Part shown: positions 1-9,162 of the stretch, one piece after another | How positions within the stretch are numbered: the stretch's first letter is position 1 | How the letters are laid out: each line of letters opens with the position of its first letter | Origin: PFL25 sp046260155 | GTDB taxonomy: Bacteria > Chloroflexota > Anaerolineae > Anaerolineales > UBA4823 | DNA length: 64,000 nucleotides | Direction: 5' to 3' | Assembly: GCA_046260155.1 (NCBI GenBank) | Contig: JBJYXV010000088.1 | Coordinates: 62,001 to 126,000 of the forward strand | The notes under the pieces: model-generated | What the model saw: the letters and a program-made list of their open reading frames with translations, nothing else | Told to the model about the DNA's origin: nothing | Databases searched by the model: none | Position numbers and translations under genes: made by a program

Positions 1-2
1 GC

Positions 3-368
3 TTGCGGAAAGCCAGGCTCGAAGCTGGCATGACAAGCTTAGAGTTAGCAGACTCGGTCAGCATCAGTGAAGAGCAGCTCAACAGGTACGAACTCGGTGA
101 AGAACCTATCCCGCTGCCCGAACTGGAACTGCTGACCGGCAATGTTAACCGCACGATTAAAGATTTCCAGGATAATCGTGGTCCTATTGGTACCTGGATC
201 AAACAGCAGCGTGCGATGCAGCACTTTGATGACCTTTCACCCGAACTCCAAGATTTCATCAGCAAACCGATCAACCGCCCATATCTTGAGATCTCGCAGC
301 GTTTAAGCGAAATGTCTGTCGAGAGACTGCGTGCTGTGGCTGAAGGGTTGCTTGAGATCACACTCTAA
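3..368 (+). CDS. HTH (XRE-like) protein, 5'-truncated by window edge
   Basis: The first 35 residues read like the middle of a Cro/C1-type helix-turn-helix (ARLEAGMTSLELADSVSIS, then QLNRYELGEEPIP), which normally begins a few residues further upstream, so the true start lies outside the window. The remaining 85 residues are a helical tail that I do not recognise, with a second motif GPIGTWIKQQRAM that resembles the start of another short HTH. The role is probably DNA-binding regulation. It is followed after 20 bases by the TPR gene on the same strand, so the two may be co-transcribed. The helix-turn-helix is visible; the function is not. Confidence 0.6.
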   Translation: MRKARLEAGMTSLELADSVSISEEQLNRYELGEEPIPLPELELLTGNVNRTIKDFQDNRGPIGTWIKQQRAMQHFDDLSPELQDFISKPINRPYLEISQRLSEMSVERLRAVAEGLLEITL

Positions 369-388
369 TTCTTACAGGTTGTTCTTAT

Positions 389-937
389 ATGGGAAATACG
401 ATCACACCTCAGGAACTTAAGCAAGAAGCCGAGCGTGCATATCAAACAAAAGATTTTTTGAGTGCTGCTCAATCCTACCGGGCTGCTGCGGATGGATATC
501 TGCAAACCAATGATGAGATCACTGCGGCTGAGATGCTGAATAACGCCAGCGTAGCCTATCTGCAGGGTGACCAACCCGATCTTGCATTGGAATCCGCATT
601 GGGAACTGACCAGGTGTTCGCCATCTCCGGGGATAAAAAACGCCAGGCAATAGCACTGGGCAACCAGGCTGCAGCATACCAGGCCCTGGGAAAACTGGAA
701 CCCGCACTCGAGGCTTACCAAACCTCAGCTGATCTGCTCAAGGAAATCGGCGATCAAGATCTGCGTCCATCCGTGATGCAGGCTCTGTCAGCTGTGCAGC
801 TGCGTCTCGGAAAACAAATGGAGGCCCTTATCAGCATGCAATCTGGCCTCGATAATGTCGAAAAACCATCCTTGAAGCAAAAATTGATGAAGAAAATCCT
901 GCAATCACCATTTAGCTATTTCAATCGCCTAAATTAG
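389..937 (+). CDS. Tetratricopeptide repeat protein
   Basis: This 182-residue soluble protein is made of TPR-type helical hairpins: AERAYQTKDFLSAAQSYRAA, then AEMLNNASVAYLQGDQPDLA, then ALGNQAAAYQALGKLEPALE, each with the W/L-G-Y-A-P-like spacing of the repeat. No signal peptide or membrane segment is seen, so it probably acts as a cytoplasmic scaffold for protein-protein contact. It sits 20 bases behind the HTH gene and 17 bases ahead of the acetyltransferase, which suggests a small operon. Partner and pathway cannot be read from the sequence. Confidence 0.75.
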   Translation: MGNTITPQELKQEAERAYQTKDFLSAAQSYRAAADGYLQTNDEITAAEMLNNASVAYLQGDQPDLALESALGTDQVFAISGDKKRQAIALGNQAAAYQALGKLEPALEAYQTSADLLKEIGDQDLRPSVMQALSAVQLRLGKQMEALISMQSGLDNVEKPSLKQKLMKKILQSPFSYFNRLN

Positions 938-954
938 TTGATCCTCGCAACAGT

Positions 955-1812
955 ATGATCGCCAAAACGAAGAGTACAATCCGTACTGCGACCAGTGATG
1001 ATAAGCAGGAATTAGCAAATCTTATCCATTTCGGCACCCTGGTCCACCGCCATCTCGATTGGCGACCCCCACTGGAATGGATTGGAGAACAGCCATTTTT
1101 AGTCCTAGAGGATGGCCATAGGATTGTGGCAGCCCTGGCCTCTCCTCCTGATCCCGAATCGATTGCCTGGATCCGCCTGTTTGTAGCACTCGATGAGCAC
1201 AATCTGATCAACTATTGGAACCAGCTCTGGAATCAGGCGTACGAAATACTCTCTCCAGATCTTCGTCTGGAAGTTGCAGCAATCCCACTTCAAAAATGGT
1301 TTGAGACTCTTCTCAATAAGAGTGGCTTTAAAACAACCACAGAAGTTGTAATGTTAGCCTGGGATACCGGAATTGTTCCCAAGCAACTACCAGCAGCTGA
1401 TTTAACGCTGCGACCGATGACGCTCGATGATTTACACCAGGTGGAAATGCTTGACAGGTTAGCTTTTGGCTCGATATGGCACAACTCCAGACTTTCCTTG
1501 GAATTTGCATTCCGGCAAGCAACCATCGCTACGATCGCCGAGATTGACGGCAGGATTGTTGGATATCAAATCAGCACCGGAATGCAGATGGGTGGTCACC
1601 TGGCACGCCTGGCAACCCATCCACATTACCAGCGCCGGGGAATCGGATTTGCCATCCTGCGTGATTTGATGTACCAATTCAAGCAGCGTGGTGCAACGCG
1701 CATCACGGTAAACACCCAGAAAGATAACCTGGGATCGCTCTCTCTCTATGAGAATCTGGGGTTTTCACAGACCGGTGAATCTTACCCGGTTTATCTTTAT
1801 CAACCAAAATAA
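955..1812 (+). CDS. GNAT family N-acetyltransferase
   Basis: The 285-residue protein carries a C-terminal GNAT fold (about residues 145-283). Motif A is visible as ARLATHPHYQRRGIGFAIL, with the RRGIG pyrophosphate loop for acetyl-CoA, followed by motif B SLSLYENLGF. The N-terminal 140 residues look like a second, degenerate GNAT-like half (LVLEDGHRIVAALA), a two-domain arrangement common in this superfamily. It would transfer an acetyl group from acetyl-CoA to an amine; the substrate cannot be predicted. It probably forms an operon with the TPR gene upstream. Confidence 0.85.
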   Translation: MIAKTKSTIRTATSDDKQELANLIHFGTLVHRHLDWRPPLEWIGEQPFLVLEDGHRIVAALASPPDPESIAWIRLFVALDEHNLINYWNQLWNQAYEILSPDLRLEVAAIPLQKWFETLLNKSGFKTTTEVVMLAWDTGIVPKQLPAADLTLRPMTLDDLHQVEMLDRLAFGSIWHNSRLSLEFAFRQATIATIAEIDGRIVGYQISTGMQMGGHLARLATHPHYQRRGIGFAILRDLMYQFKQRGATRITVNTQKDNLGSLSLYENLGFSQTGESYPVYLYQPK

Positions 1813-1895
1813 TCCATTACAATTGAAGAGCTCGTACCTCATCTCAACCATACACCTCTTGCGGATAAGTGGTGGAGATAATCCAGGAGTGCTCG

Positions 1896-2522
1896 ATGGT
1901 GCATACCCCTAACCAAAAGATTGCCAATTCCCAAGTACGCCTGACGATTCTAGCGATTCAAGAGGTAATTGGTGAAAAAAAATTCTTCGACATCCTCCAA
2001 AACCTCAATCTTGCCCAAGATCTCACCTCCCTTCCACCCGACGACCTGGTGTACGAGCTGCCAGCGGAAGATTATGCGAAATTCATCGAATCGATCGGAT
2101 CCACATATGGCAGCACAGGACCTGAGATATTGGAGCGTATTGGCAGGGCATCTTTCCACCAGGTCCTGCGCGAACAGCCAGGCTGGTTATCGTTTGCCCG
2201 CGGGACGATGGGTTTATGGAGCCCAAAACGGCGTGTTGAGCTGATTTTGGATGCAATTATTGACTCGCAGCACACCCTTTACCCCCACACCAACGCCTGG
2301 ATAGAAATTAAGAATGGTCAGACATCCTATATTGAACAAAATTGTATGGAATGTTACCAGCGCCAGAGCACAGAACCGGTTTGCCACTTAAAAAAGGGAT
2401 TTATCAAAGAAAGCATACATTGGGCTACGGGTTTAAATTTCAATTGCGTGGAAACAGCTTGTCTCGCCTCGGGGGATCCTTACTGCAGCTTCTCGATTGG
2501 AAAAAGCAGCGCAAACCTGTAA
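1896..2522 (+). CDS. V4R-like (4-vinyl reductase type) domain protein
   Basis: The 208-residue product ends with CVETACLASGDPYCSFSIG, the signature of the V4R small-molecule-binding domain, with preceding cysteines in NCMECYQRQ and EPVCHL. In the family, V4R domains bind small hydrophobic ligands or are attached to regulators and to bacteriochlorophyll 4-vinyl reductase. Here no HTH or other output domain is attached, so it may be a stand-alone sensor. I chose the ATG at 1896 because AGGAG lies at 1885-1889; an in-frame GTG at 1869 lacks a good ribosome site. The ligand is unknown. Confidence 0.6.
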   Translation: MVHTPNQKIANSQVRLTILAIQEVIGEKKFFDILQNLNLAQDLTSLPPDDLVYELPAEDYAKFIESIGSTYGSTGPEILERIGRASFHQVLREQPGWLSFARGTMGLWSPKRRVELILDAIIDSQHTLYPHTNAWIEIKNGQTSYIEQNCMECYQRQSTEPVCHLKKGFIKESIHWATGLNFNCVETACLASGDPYCSFSIGKSSANL

Positions 2523-2645
2523 TCTCCGTGGTTTAAGCAGGGGGTCTATTGAGAATAAATTAATCCCGTTTCATTTTTCCCTAGACAAACTCCAGCGAAC
2601 ATGGCAAAATCGGGGGGTCGTTTATTAGTACGCAAAGGAGATTTA

Positions 2646-3404
2646 ATGAGCAATAAGCCATCTAAAGGGAAACAGGGTACCCTCACCCGGCGTGAAGCGG
2701 TGAGAGAAAAACGCCGGGCAGAGCAGAGAAAAAAGCGACTCTATATTGTCCTGGGAGTTATCGGCGCAGCGATCGTGATCGCTGCAATCGTGATCGTACC
2801 TTCCCTGACACCTGTTGGGGATATCGTAACCATCACACTACAGGAGCGACCGCTGGCAGAAGGTAAAGCAATGGGTGATCCAGATGCCCCGGTGTTAGTC
2901 GAGGTATACGAGGATTTTCAATGCCCGGCCTGTAAAAACTATTCTGAGCAAATCGAACCGCAGATCGTCGATACATATGTTCCTACCGGAGAGGTTTATT
3001 ATGTCTACCGGCATTTTCCTTTTATCGATGATGCGGCCCCGCGTAATGAATCTGACCAGGCAGCCAATGCCAGCATGTGTGCATTGGATCAAGATCGATT
3101 CTGGGATTATCACGATATGTTGTTTGCAAATTGGAATAATGAAAACCAAGGCGCATTCAATGACAAGCGCCTGGTAGCCTTTGCGGAAGCACTGGGCTTG
3201 GATATGGAATCATTCAACCAGTGTTTTGATGCCAATTTTCACCAGCAAGAAATCGCAAGTGAATATCAAATGGGAAGAGATAACGGAGTCACAGGGACCC
3301 CATCAGTCTTGGTGAATGGGCGTATTATCACCCCGGGTTACGTGCCGACATTCGATGCCATCTCTGAGGCTGTTCAAGCCGAACTGGCGGCATCCAGCAA
3401 CTAG
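2646..3404 (+). CDS. DsbA-family thiol-disulfide oxidoreductase, membrane-anchored
   Basis: This is a thioredoxin-fold protein exposed outside the cytoplasm. After a basic N-terminus (KRRAEQRKKR) comes one transmembrane helix (about residues 34-54, LYIVLGVIGAAIVIAAIVIV). The DsbA-like domain follows, with active site CPAC in YEDFQCPACKNY and the cis-proline loop GVTGTPSVLVNG. It would oxidise or isomerise thiols in exported proteins. The ATG at 2646 is preceded by AAAGGAG at 2634-2640, so the upstream ATG at 2601 is unlikely. A strong terminator follows. The VKOR fusion at 44141-45340 could reoxidise such a protein, which is inference. Confidence 0.85.
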   Translation: MSNKPSKGKQGTLTRREAVREKRRAEQRKKRLYIVLGVIGAAIVIAAIVIVPSLTPVGDIVTITLQERPLAEGKAMGDPDAPVLVEVYEDFQCPACKNYSEQIEPQIVDTYVPTGEVYYVYRHFPFIDDAAPRNESDQAANASMCALDQDRFWDYHDMLFANWNNENQGAFNDKRLVAFAEALGLDMESFNQCFDANFHQQEIASEYQMGRDNGVTGTPSVLVNGRIITPGYVPTFDAISEAVQAELAASSN

Positions 3405-3427
3405 AAAAACCCCTCGCAAATACAATC

Positions 3428-3468
3428 GAGCTTCCTGGAATGGATATCCAAAGGAAGCTCTTTATTTT
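3428..3468 (+). terminator. Rho-independent terminator after DsbA-like gene
   Basis: A 9-bp stem GAGCTTCCT / AGGAAGCTC (3428-3436 and 3452-3460) is followed by TTTATTTT. It lies 23 bases after the stop of the DsbA-like gene. Confidence 0.85.
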
Positions 3469-3567
3469 AATTAATTTCCACTAAACTGGGATGATGGACC
3501 TTTTTCAGAACAGGTTTAGCCATCCTCTTTATTAAATGCAGCTGGCATGCCGTTTAGCTGCTGTTGG

Positions 3568-4122
3568 TTACAGATCTTTTTTCGCTAGAGTCGGTCCTGC
3601 AAGCCCGCTGGCTTGGTTTTCATACAATTCAAGCACAAAAATTAGCGATGAGAGCCGGTTGATATAAGGCAGGATCACTTCATTTTCAAACACTTGCTCC
3701 CGGTTCAACTCAACCACCCGGCGTTCTGACCTGCGAACGGCAGTCCGGGCCACAGCTAGTACTGCCCCAGATAAAGTGTCCCCAGGAACAATAAATTCAC
3801 CGGGAATTTCAACCAGCTGGCTATATCTATCAATCTCGGCTTCCAACCACGCCAACCGGGCTGGATCGATCACGCGGAATCGAGATGCATTTTCCTCTGT
3901 TGCGGACAGTTCAGCCATGATGTGATACAAATCTATCTGAACCTGTAACAGCAATTCACCGATCGCTGCAGACTGTACCTGCACCCTTGCCAGGCCAATT
4001 GCGGCAGAGGCTTCATCAAGCGAACCGATCGCTTCAATCAGTATGTGGTGTTTTGGCAGCCTGCCCTTCCCCAGGCGACCTGTGGTACCATCATCACCCG
4101 TTTGAGTATAAAATTTTGACAT
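3568..4122 (-). CDS. pduO: Cob(I)alamin adenosyltransferase, PduO type
   Basis: The 184-residue enzyme transfers the adenosyl group of ATP to cob(I)alamin to make adenosylcobalamin. The N-terminal ATP-binding motif YTQTGDDGTTGRLGKGR is clear, followed by SLDEASAAIG, then FIVPGDTLSGAVLAVARTA with RRSERRVVEL (family form: PGG...ARTVCRRAER) and the C-terminal NRLSSLIFVLELYEN. Length fits the family. The PGG-type loop is PGD here, a modest deviation. It stands alone between two plus-strand genes; no cobalamin-dependent enzyme is adjacent, so it probably serves mutases or reductases elsewhere. Confidence 0.9.
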   Translation of the reverse strand: MSKFYTQTGDDGTTGRLGKGRLPKHHILIEAIGSLDEASAAIGLARVQVQSAAIGELLLQVQIDLYHIMAELSATEENASRFRVIDPARLAWLEAEIDRYSQLVEIPGEFIVPGDTLSGAVLAVARTAVRRSERRVVELNREQVFENEVILPYINRLSSLIFVLELYENQASGLAGPTLAKKDL

Positions 4123-4199
4123 ACAAAAATTATAACTGACCTTCTAACCTATTCCAATGTCCCTGCTTGTTGTATACTTAACTCGGAAAGGAGAGTTTT

Positions 4200-4406
4200 A
4201 TGCAAATACGATGTACGAACTGTCACAGGCCATTTGCAATCAGTAGAGAAACAGTTCACGCTGCATTAGACGAGATTTACAGCCAGAATCTCGCCCACTA
4301 TAATGCCTACTGCCCACACTGCCGCCGCTCAAACCGCATCTCGCCAGATGCATTAAAACGCGCTGCCCCGGATTGGAAACCAGAAAACTCACCACCGGAG
4401 GAGTAA
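4200..4406 (+). CDS. Small zinc-ribbon protein
   Basis: This 68-residue protein contains two CxxC pairs, CTNCHRPF near the N-terminus and CPHCRRSN about 35 residues later, the arrangement of a zinc ribbon that binds one Zn2+. A helix (ISRETVHAALDEIYSQN) lies between them. The start is set by AGGAG at 4191-4195 and the ATG at 4200. The C-terminus is rich in proline and charge. Small ribbons of this kind bind nucleic acid or protein; nothing in the neighbourhood tells which. Confidence 0.75.
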   Translation: MQIRCTNCHRPFAISRETVHAALDEIYSQNLAHYNAYCPHCRRSNRISPDALKRAAPDWKPENSPPEE

Positions 4407-4551
4407 ATTTCAATCCTCCGGGCTGCTGCAATTTGATCCAGAATAATGGGCGATATCTTATCGGAGGTCTTCTAGGATAAAAAAAGGCAAATTATACCTG
4501 AAGATTTGATCGAAAATCTGTTTCGTGTAAAACAATTCTTAACCAAAGACT

Positions 4552-4588
4552 AGAGAGGGCTGTCCCAAACGATTAGACAACCCTCTCT
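4552..4588. terminator. Hairpin between convergent genes, probable bidirectional terminator
   Basis: An inverted repeat AGAGAGGG...CCCTCTCT with an inner GTC/GAC pairing spans 4552-4588, between the zinc-ribbon gene (+) and malQ (-). The U-tracts are weak on both sides (GTTTG on plus, CTTTGGTT on minus), so efficiency is uncertain. Confidence 0.55.
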
Positions 4589-4644
4589 GTTTGATCCTGG
4601 AACGCTGCAGGGATTTGTGACCCTGGTTGGGCTCCCAGGTTGGC

Positions 4645-6186
4645 TCAAGCCCCATGGATCGATTTGGTTTTATCGCTGTCTTTCTCAGTGCCCGCATTTT
4701 CTCGCTCGTATAGAAAATTTATCTCGTGAACCGCTCCTTCCAAATTTGGATTCATGGCTGTGTCTTTCATCCGCCAGGTCCAATTACCGCTTGGATTACC
4801 AGGATAATTCATGCGCGCTTCGTTTCCCAGGTCGAGAAAATCTTGCATTGGAGCCAGGGCAAATTCGGCCACAGAACCCCAGGCTGCGCGGATCATGTCC
4901 CAGGCGACCTGTCTGCCATCGCGGTTCAGGTAGCGCCTGTAAAAGCTTTTCTCCTGCTCAGAAACCCGCTCGTACCACCCCCGGGAGGTATCGTTATCAT
5001 GCGTACCCGTATAAACTACGCTGTGGACTCTGTGGTTGTGCGGTAGAAATGGATCACTGGGTGCCCCCGTGAAGGCAAATTGGATTACACTCATACCCGG
5101 TAAGTTAAAATGCTCCCGCATCGCCACCACATCAGGAGTGATCACCCCCAAATCTTCAGCGATCACAGGTAGGTCGCCAAGTTCCCGCTTAATTGAGGAG
5201 AAGAAGTATTCTCCGGGGCCATCCACCCAGCGACCATTGACAGCTGTTTTTTCTCCAAAAGGGATTTCCCAATAACCAGCAAATCCTCGAAAATGATCCA
5301 GGCGCACGATATCCACAAGTTCCAGGACAGAGTTCAGGCGCTTCAACCACCAGCGGAAATCATCGCCTTGGTGAACATCCCACCTGTATAATGGATTTCC
5401 CCATAGCTGACCGGTCTCAGAGAAATAATCCGGCGGAACACCTGCCACGACCTTCGGGTTGCCCTCTTGATCGAGGTAGAACAATTCCGGGTGTGCCCAT
5501 ACTTCCGCACTGTCATGTGCCACAAATATCGGAATATCACCGATGATCAGAATATTCTCCCGCTTCGCATGATCGCGGATCGATCTCCACTGGCGGTGGA
5601 AGATAAACTGGCGAAATTCCTGCCGTTGGATAGCCACTGAATGAATTTCTCGAGCATTGCTCAAAGCGTTTGCATCACGGCTTCTTAATTCCTTTGGCCA
5701 GTTCACCCACGAGCCACCGCCATGCGCTTCTTTGATTGCCATAAACAAACCAAAATCCTCCAACCAGAAGCTCTGCCGGGATTTGAATTGATCAAATTCA
5801 TGGCGTAATTCTCTGCTTGCAGCCTGTTGAAATTTGATAAAAGCTCTATCCAGAAGACCAATTTTCCAGGGGATCAGCTTTCCGAATTCAACCTTTTCTG
5901 GCGAGAAATCAGGAAGCTCAACCAGGTCGTTCGAGTGAAGCAAGCCATCCTGCAGCAGTAATTCCGGGCTGATCAAATACGCATTTCCAGCAAAAGCCGA
6001 GAAACTCTGGTATGGTGAATCCCCATATCCCGTGGGTCCGAGGGGTAATATCTGCCATAATCCACAGCCGGCTCGCCTTAAAAAATCGATCCAGAGGTGT
6101 GCTTGTGGCCCCAGGTCACCGATTCCATAAGGTCCAGGAAGGCTGGTTGGGTGCAGTAAAATCCCGGAAGAACGCTCAAACTTCAT
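4645..6186 (-). CDS. malQ: 4-alpha-glucanotransferase (amylomaltase, GH77)
   Basis: The 513-residue cytoplasmic enzyme moves alpha-1,4-glucan segments between maltodextrins, releasing glucose. The GH77 signatures are present: GILLHPTSLPGPYGIGDLG at the N-terminus, the nucleophile region VDIVRLDHFRGFAGYWE, the acid/base region VIAEDLGVITPDV and the transition-state Asp in YTGTHDNDTSRGW. Length is normal for the short bacterial form. Its ATG overlaps the end of glgC by 11 bases, with GAGG just upstream inside glgC, so translation is probably coupled. Pairing with glgC points to glycogen turnover. Confidence 0.95.
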   Translation of the reverse strand: MKFERSSGILLHPTSLPGPYGIGDLGPQAHLWIDFLRRAGCGLWQILPLGPTGYGDSPYQSFSAFAGNAYLISPELLLQDGLLHSNDLVELPDFSPEKVEFGKLIPWKIGLLDRAFIKFQQAASRELRHEFDQFKSRQSFWLEDFGLFMAIKEAHGGGSWVNWPKELRSRDANALSNAREIHSVAIQRQEFRQFIFHRQWRSIRDHAKRENILIIGDIPIFVAHDSAEVWAHPELFYLDQEGNPKVVAGVPPDYFSETGQLWGNPLYRWDVHQGDDFRWWLKRLNSVLELVDIVRLDHFRGFAGYWEIPFGEKTAVNGRWVDGPGEYFFSSIKRELGDLPVIAEDLGVITPDVVAMREHFNLPGMSVIQFAFTGAPSDPFLPHNHRVHSVVYTGTHDNDTSRGWYERVSEQEKSFYRRYLNRDGRQVAWDMIRAAWGSVAEFALAPMQDFLDLGNEARMNYPGNPSGNWTWRMKDTAMNPNLEGAVHEINFLYERENAGTEKDSDKTKSIHGA

Positions 6187-7438
6187 ACGCTAACCTCTTG
6201 GTTTGTATGTAATCGCTGCTCCGCACCAGGTTCGTGTTGATATCATCGGGGATCACATCTGTGGCGATCACCGCACCCGGTTCTACCACCAAGTTAGCAG
6301 GAATCTGGCTCTTCTTACCGATCATCGTGATGCGGGGATGGTCACCGAGCTCAATAGCCCCTATAGTCGCATTTTCACCAATGACCACCTGTTTATCCAC
6401 AATGGCACGTTCGACTTTGGCCCCAGGTTGGATCGTTGTATCGGTCAGGATTACAGATTCTCTGATCACCGCTCCCGGCAGCACCCGTACCCCGGGTGAT
6501 AGTATGGAGCGTTCGATGGTTGAGCCAGGTGAGAGCACACAACCATCGGTGATCATACTGTCGCGCACCACTGCTCCAGACGAAACCCTGACCGGCGGGC
6601 GCTCCTCCGTGCGGGTGTGGATGACCCAGGATCGATCGGTGAGGTCGATCGGTGGTATCTCGGGCAACAAATCCATATGTGCTCTCCAGTATGAATCCAC
6701 TGTGCCAACATCCACCCAGTAACCAGTATAAGGAAAAGCATATATCCTTGATCCTTCAGCCACCAGCCGCGGCAGGATATCCTTGCCGAAATCGTGAGTG
6801 CTGCTGCTCTCTCCCCTGTCTTCCCACAAAACCTTGTCCAATAGATCGATATTGAATAGATATACCCCCATATTTACCAGATCAGATTCAGGCTGCGGAG
6901 GTTTTTCTTCAAAATTCGTTACCCGGTAGCCTTTATCAACGCTGAGTATTCCAAAACGTGAGGCTTCCTCCATGGGAACCTTGATCGTACAGATGGTCAC
7001 ATCAGCCTGGTGGTCAACATGAAATGCAATCAGGGCATCATAATTCATGACATAAATATGGTCTCCCGAGAGGATCAGCACGAAATCCGGGAAGGATTGC
7101 TTGATGAAGCGGAAATTCTGCTGGACGGCATCTGCAGTACCTAGATACCATTCAGAAGTACCGCGTGCTTTGTAAGGAGTGTATATTCGCACGCCCCCGG
7201 AGAAATCCCGGTTCAAATCCCAGGGTCCCCCCGCACCAATATGATCGATCAAGGAGTGCGGACGGTATTGAGCTAGAATCATGATGTCAAAAATACCGGA
7301 ATTAACGCAATTTGATAGCGTGAAATCGATGATGCGGTATTTTCCTGCAAAAGGTACCGCGGGTTTGGTTCGCTTGGCTGTCAGCGTTCCCAATCGTGAA
7401 CCCTCTCCACCAGCCATGATTACAGCGCGTGTTTTCAT
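6176..7438 (-). CDS. glgC: Glucose-1-phosphate adenylyltransferase
   Basis: The 420-residue enzyme makes ADP-glucose from glucose-1-phosphate and ATP, the committed step of bacterial glycogen synthesis. The N-terminal nucleotidyltransferase motif is AVIMAGGEGSRLGTLTAKR, followed by KPAVPFAGKYRIIDF, GTADAVQQN and the metal-site region LSGDHIYVMNYD. The C-terminal third shows the hexapeptide pattern of a left-handed beta-helix (DGCVLSPGSTIERSILSPG) that binds regulators. Start is supported by GGAGAG upstream. It is first in a two-gene operon with malQ. Confidence 0.95.
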   Translation of the reverse strand: MKTRAVIMAGGEGSRLGTLTAKRTKPAVPFAGKYRIIDFTLSNCVNSGIFDIMILAQYRPHSLIDHIGAGGPWDLNRDFSGGVRIYTPYKARGTSEWYLGTADAVQQNFRFIKQSFPDFVLILSGDHIYVMNYDALIAFHVDHQADVTICTIKVPMEEASRFGILSVDKGYRVTNFEEKPPQPESDLVNMGVYLFNIDLLDKVLWEDRGESSSTHDFGKDILPRLVAEGSRIYAFPYTGYWVDVGTVDSYWRAHMDLLPEIPPIDLTDRSWVIHTRTEERPPVRVSSGAVVRDSMITDGCVLSPGSTIERSILSPGVRVLPGAVIRESVILTDTTIQPGAKVERAIVDKQVVIGENATIGAIELGDHPRITMIGKKSQIPANLVVEPGAVIATDVIPDDINTNLVRSSDYIQTKRLAYEV

Positions 7439-7544
7439 ATTCTCTCTCCAGATCAGAATTATCGGATGGGTTTAATTTTACTCGATAAATTTTTCCCAAT
7501 ATTTCGCGAGTTCGTCCGGGATCCAACCCGAAACTTAGGCGGAG

Positions 7545-7553
7545 TGATATAAT
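7545..7553 (+). promoter_or_regulatory. Extended -10 promoter for the GH57 gene
   Basis: TGATATAAT is an extended -10 element 44 bases ahead of the ATG at 7597. No good -35 hexamer is seen, as is normal for extended -10 promoters. Confidence 0.5.
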
Positions 7554-7596
7554 CGATTTTTGTTTCATACTACAGCTGTCTAAGCCTGCAAACTTC

Positions 7597-9024
7597 ATGC
7601 CCAACAAAGCCTTCAGCATCCATGGACATTTTTATCAACCACCTCGTGAAGATCCTTTAACTGGCATCATTCCCCAGGAAACTGGTGCCGCACCTTATAA
7701 TAATTGGAACGAACGTATCCTTGATGAATGCTACCTGCCGAACGCGCGGCTGAATAATTTTTCGAAGATCAGCTTCAACGTAGGACCAACATTATTCACC
7801 TGGTTGCAGAAACAGGACCCGGAAACCTACCAGCAAATCCTGGACCAGGATCAAATCAATTACAAGAAACATGGTGTGGGCAATGCGATCGCACAGGCTT
7901 ATAACCACACCATCCTGCCTTTAGCCTCCTCATCTGACAAGATCATCCAAACCTTGTGGGGGATTGCGGACTTCAAACACCGTTTTGGCCATGATCCGAA
8001 TGGAATGTGGCTGCCTGAAACCGCAGTAGATTACGAGGTCCTGTCGGTGCTCGCACGCCAGGGAATTGAATATACCATCCTGGCTCCCTGGCAGGCAGAA
8101 GCAGATGCTCTCGATACCTCTGAGCCATACCGGGTTGTCCTGCCCGGAGGAGATAGCATCGTGGTGTTTTTTTACAACAGGGAGTTAAGCACACGGGTCA
8201 GCTTCTCGCCAGAAGCGACGAACGATGCTGCCTGGTTTGCCACGATGGAGCTCGCCCCTTCATTTGCTGATCGCAAGGGGAATCAATCCCAGGACCAATT
8301 CGTCCTGGTTGCCTCGGATGGGGAGCTTTACGGCCACCACCAACCCCACCGTGAAAAATTCCTATCTCACCTGCTCAATGGATCCGGATTAACTTCGGAA
8401 ATATCCAGCACCTATCCGGGTCTGTGGTTGAAATCTCACCCTGCGAGTAGATCGATCCACATCCGTGAGGGCACTTCCTGGTCCTGCCACCACGGCGTAG
8501 CCCGTTGGTGCGGTGAATGTGCCTGTACTCCCCAGGATGGCCGCTGGAAGGGGCATTTACGGAAAGCCATGAACCAGCTGGCAGCTGCCCTCGACAGCCT
8601 GTATTTCGACTTCATGTACCCCCTGATCTCCAAGCCGCGCATGCTCCGTGAACGCTATATCCACGTCATGCTTGGCGAAGCTAGGCTCGATAATTTAATC
8701 GCTGAGGTCTCTGGTAAGAACCTGACCAGGGACCAACTGCAACGGGTTCATCTGCTCCTGGAATCCCAACGAGAACGCCAGAGGATTTTTACATCTTGCG
8801 CTTGGTTTTTCGAAGATTTCGACCGCATCGAACCCAAGAACGTGATCACTTACGCTTCACAGGCTGTTCGCCTGGCGCGCTTGGCCACAGGGGAAGACCT
8901 GGAACCCCAGGTGATCGAAGATCTAAAACACGTAATCAGTCCCCATACCGGTTTGCGTGCCGATCAGATTTTCAGCGAGCAGTATGCGCGTGATTGGGAT
9001 TTTGATAAAAGGTTTAATTTGTAG
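7597..9024 (+). CDS. Glycoside hydrolase family 57 protein (DUF3536-type), short form
   Basis: The protein (475 residues) begins with the GH57 strand AFSIHGHFYQPPREDP. The probable nucleophile is Glu141 in GMWLPETAVDY and the probable acid/base is Asp241 in VASDGELYGHHQPH. The later part (WCGECACTPQDGRWKG, MYPLISKPRMLRERY) matches the region that follows the barrel in DUF3536 GH57 proteins. Family members are often considerably longer, so this is a compact version; the 138 bases downstream do not hold a shifted continuation. It probably acts on alpha-glucans with the flanking malQ/glgC and GH13 genes. Exact activity is unknown. Confidence 0.8.
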   Translation: MPNKAFSIHGHFYQPPREDPLTGIIPQETGAAPYNNWNERILDECYLPNARLNNFSKISFNVGPTLFTWLQKQDPETYQQILDQDQINYKKHGVGNAIAQAYNHTILPLASSSDKIIQTLWGIADFKHRFGHDPNGMWLPETAVDYEVLSVLARQGIEYTILAPWQAEADALDTSEPYRVVLPGGDSIVVFFYNRELSTRVSFSPEATNDAAWFATMELAPSFADRKGNQSQDQFVLVASDGELYGHHQPHREKFLSHLLNGSGLTSEISSTYPGLWLKSHPASRSIHIREGTSWSCHHGVARWCGECACTPQDGRWKGHLRKAMNQLAAALDSLYFDFMYPLISKPRMLRERYIHVMLGEARLDNLIAEVSGKNLTRDQLQRVHLLLESQRERQRIFTSCAWFFEDFDRIEPKNVITYASQAVRLARLATGEDLEPQVIEDLKHVISPHTGLRADQIFSEQYARDWDFDKRFNL

Positions 9025-9162
9025 TCGAACCAACGCCTTGTACTCTTCAATACTCATCGCGCAATATCCCCAATAAGGAATTTACTTGCGCATACGGACA
9101 GGCAGGATCCTATCCACCATGGAGCGTTTACTGGCAAACGCGAATAATACGGTCGGAACCAA

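Noticed and set aside
4617..5072. 151-codon plus-strand ORF inside malQ
   Set aside because: It is antisense to a gene with all GH77 motifs and has no domain or ribosome site.
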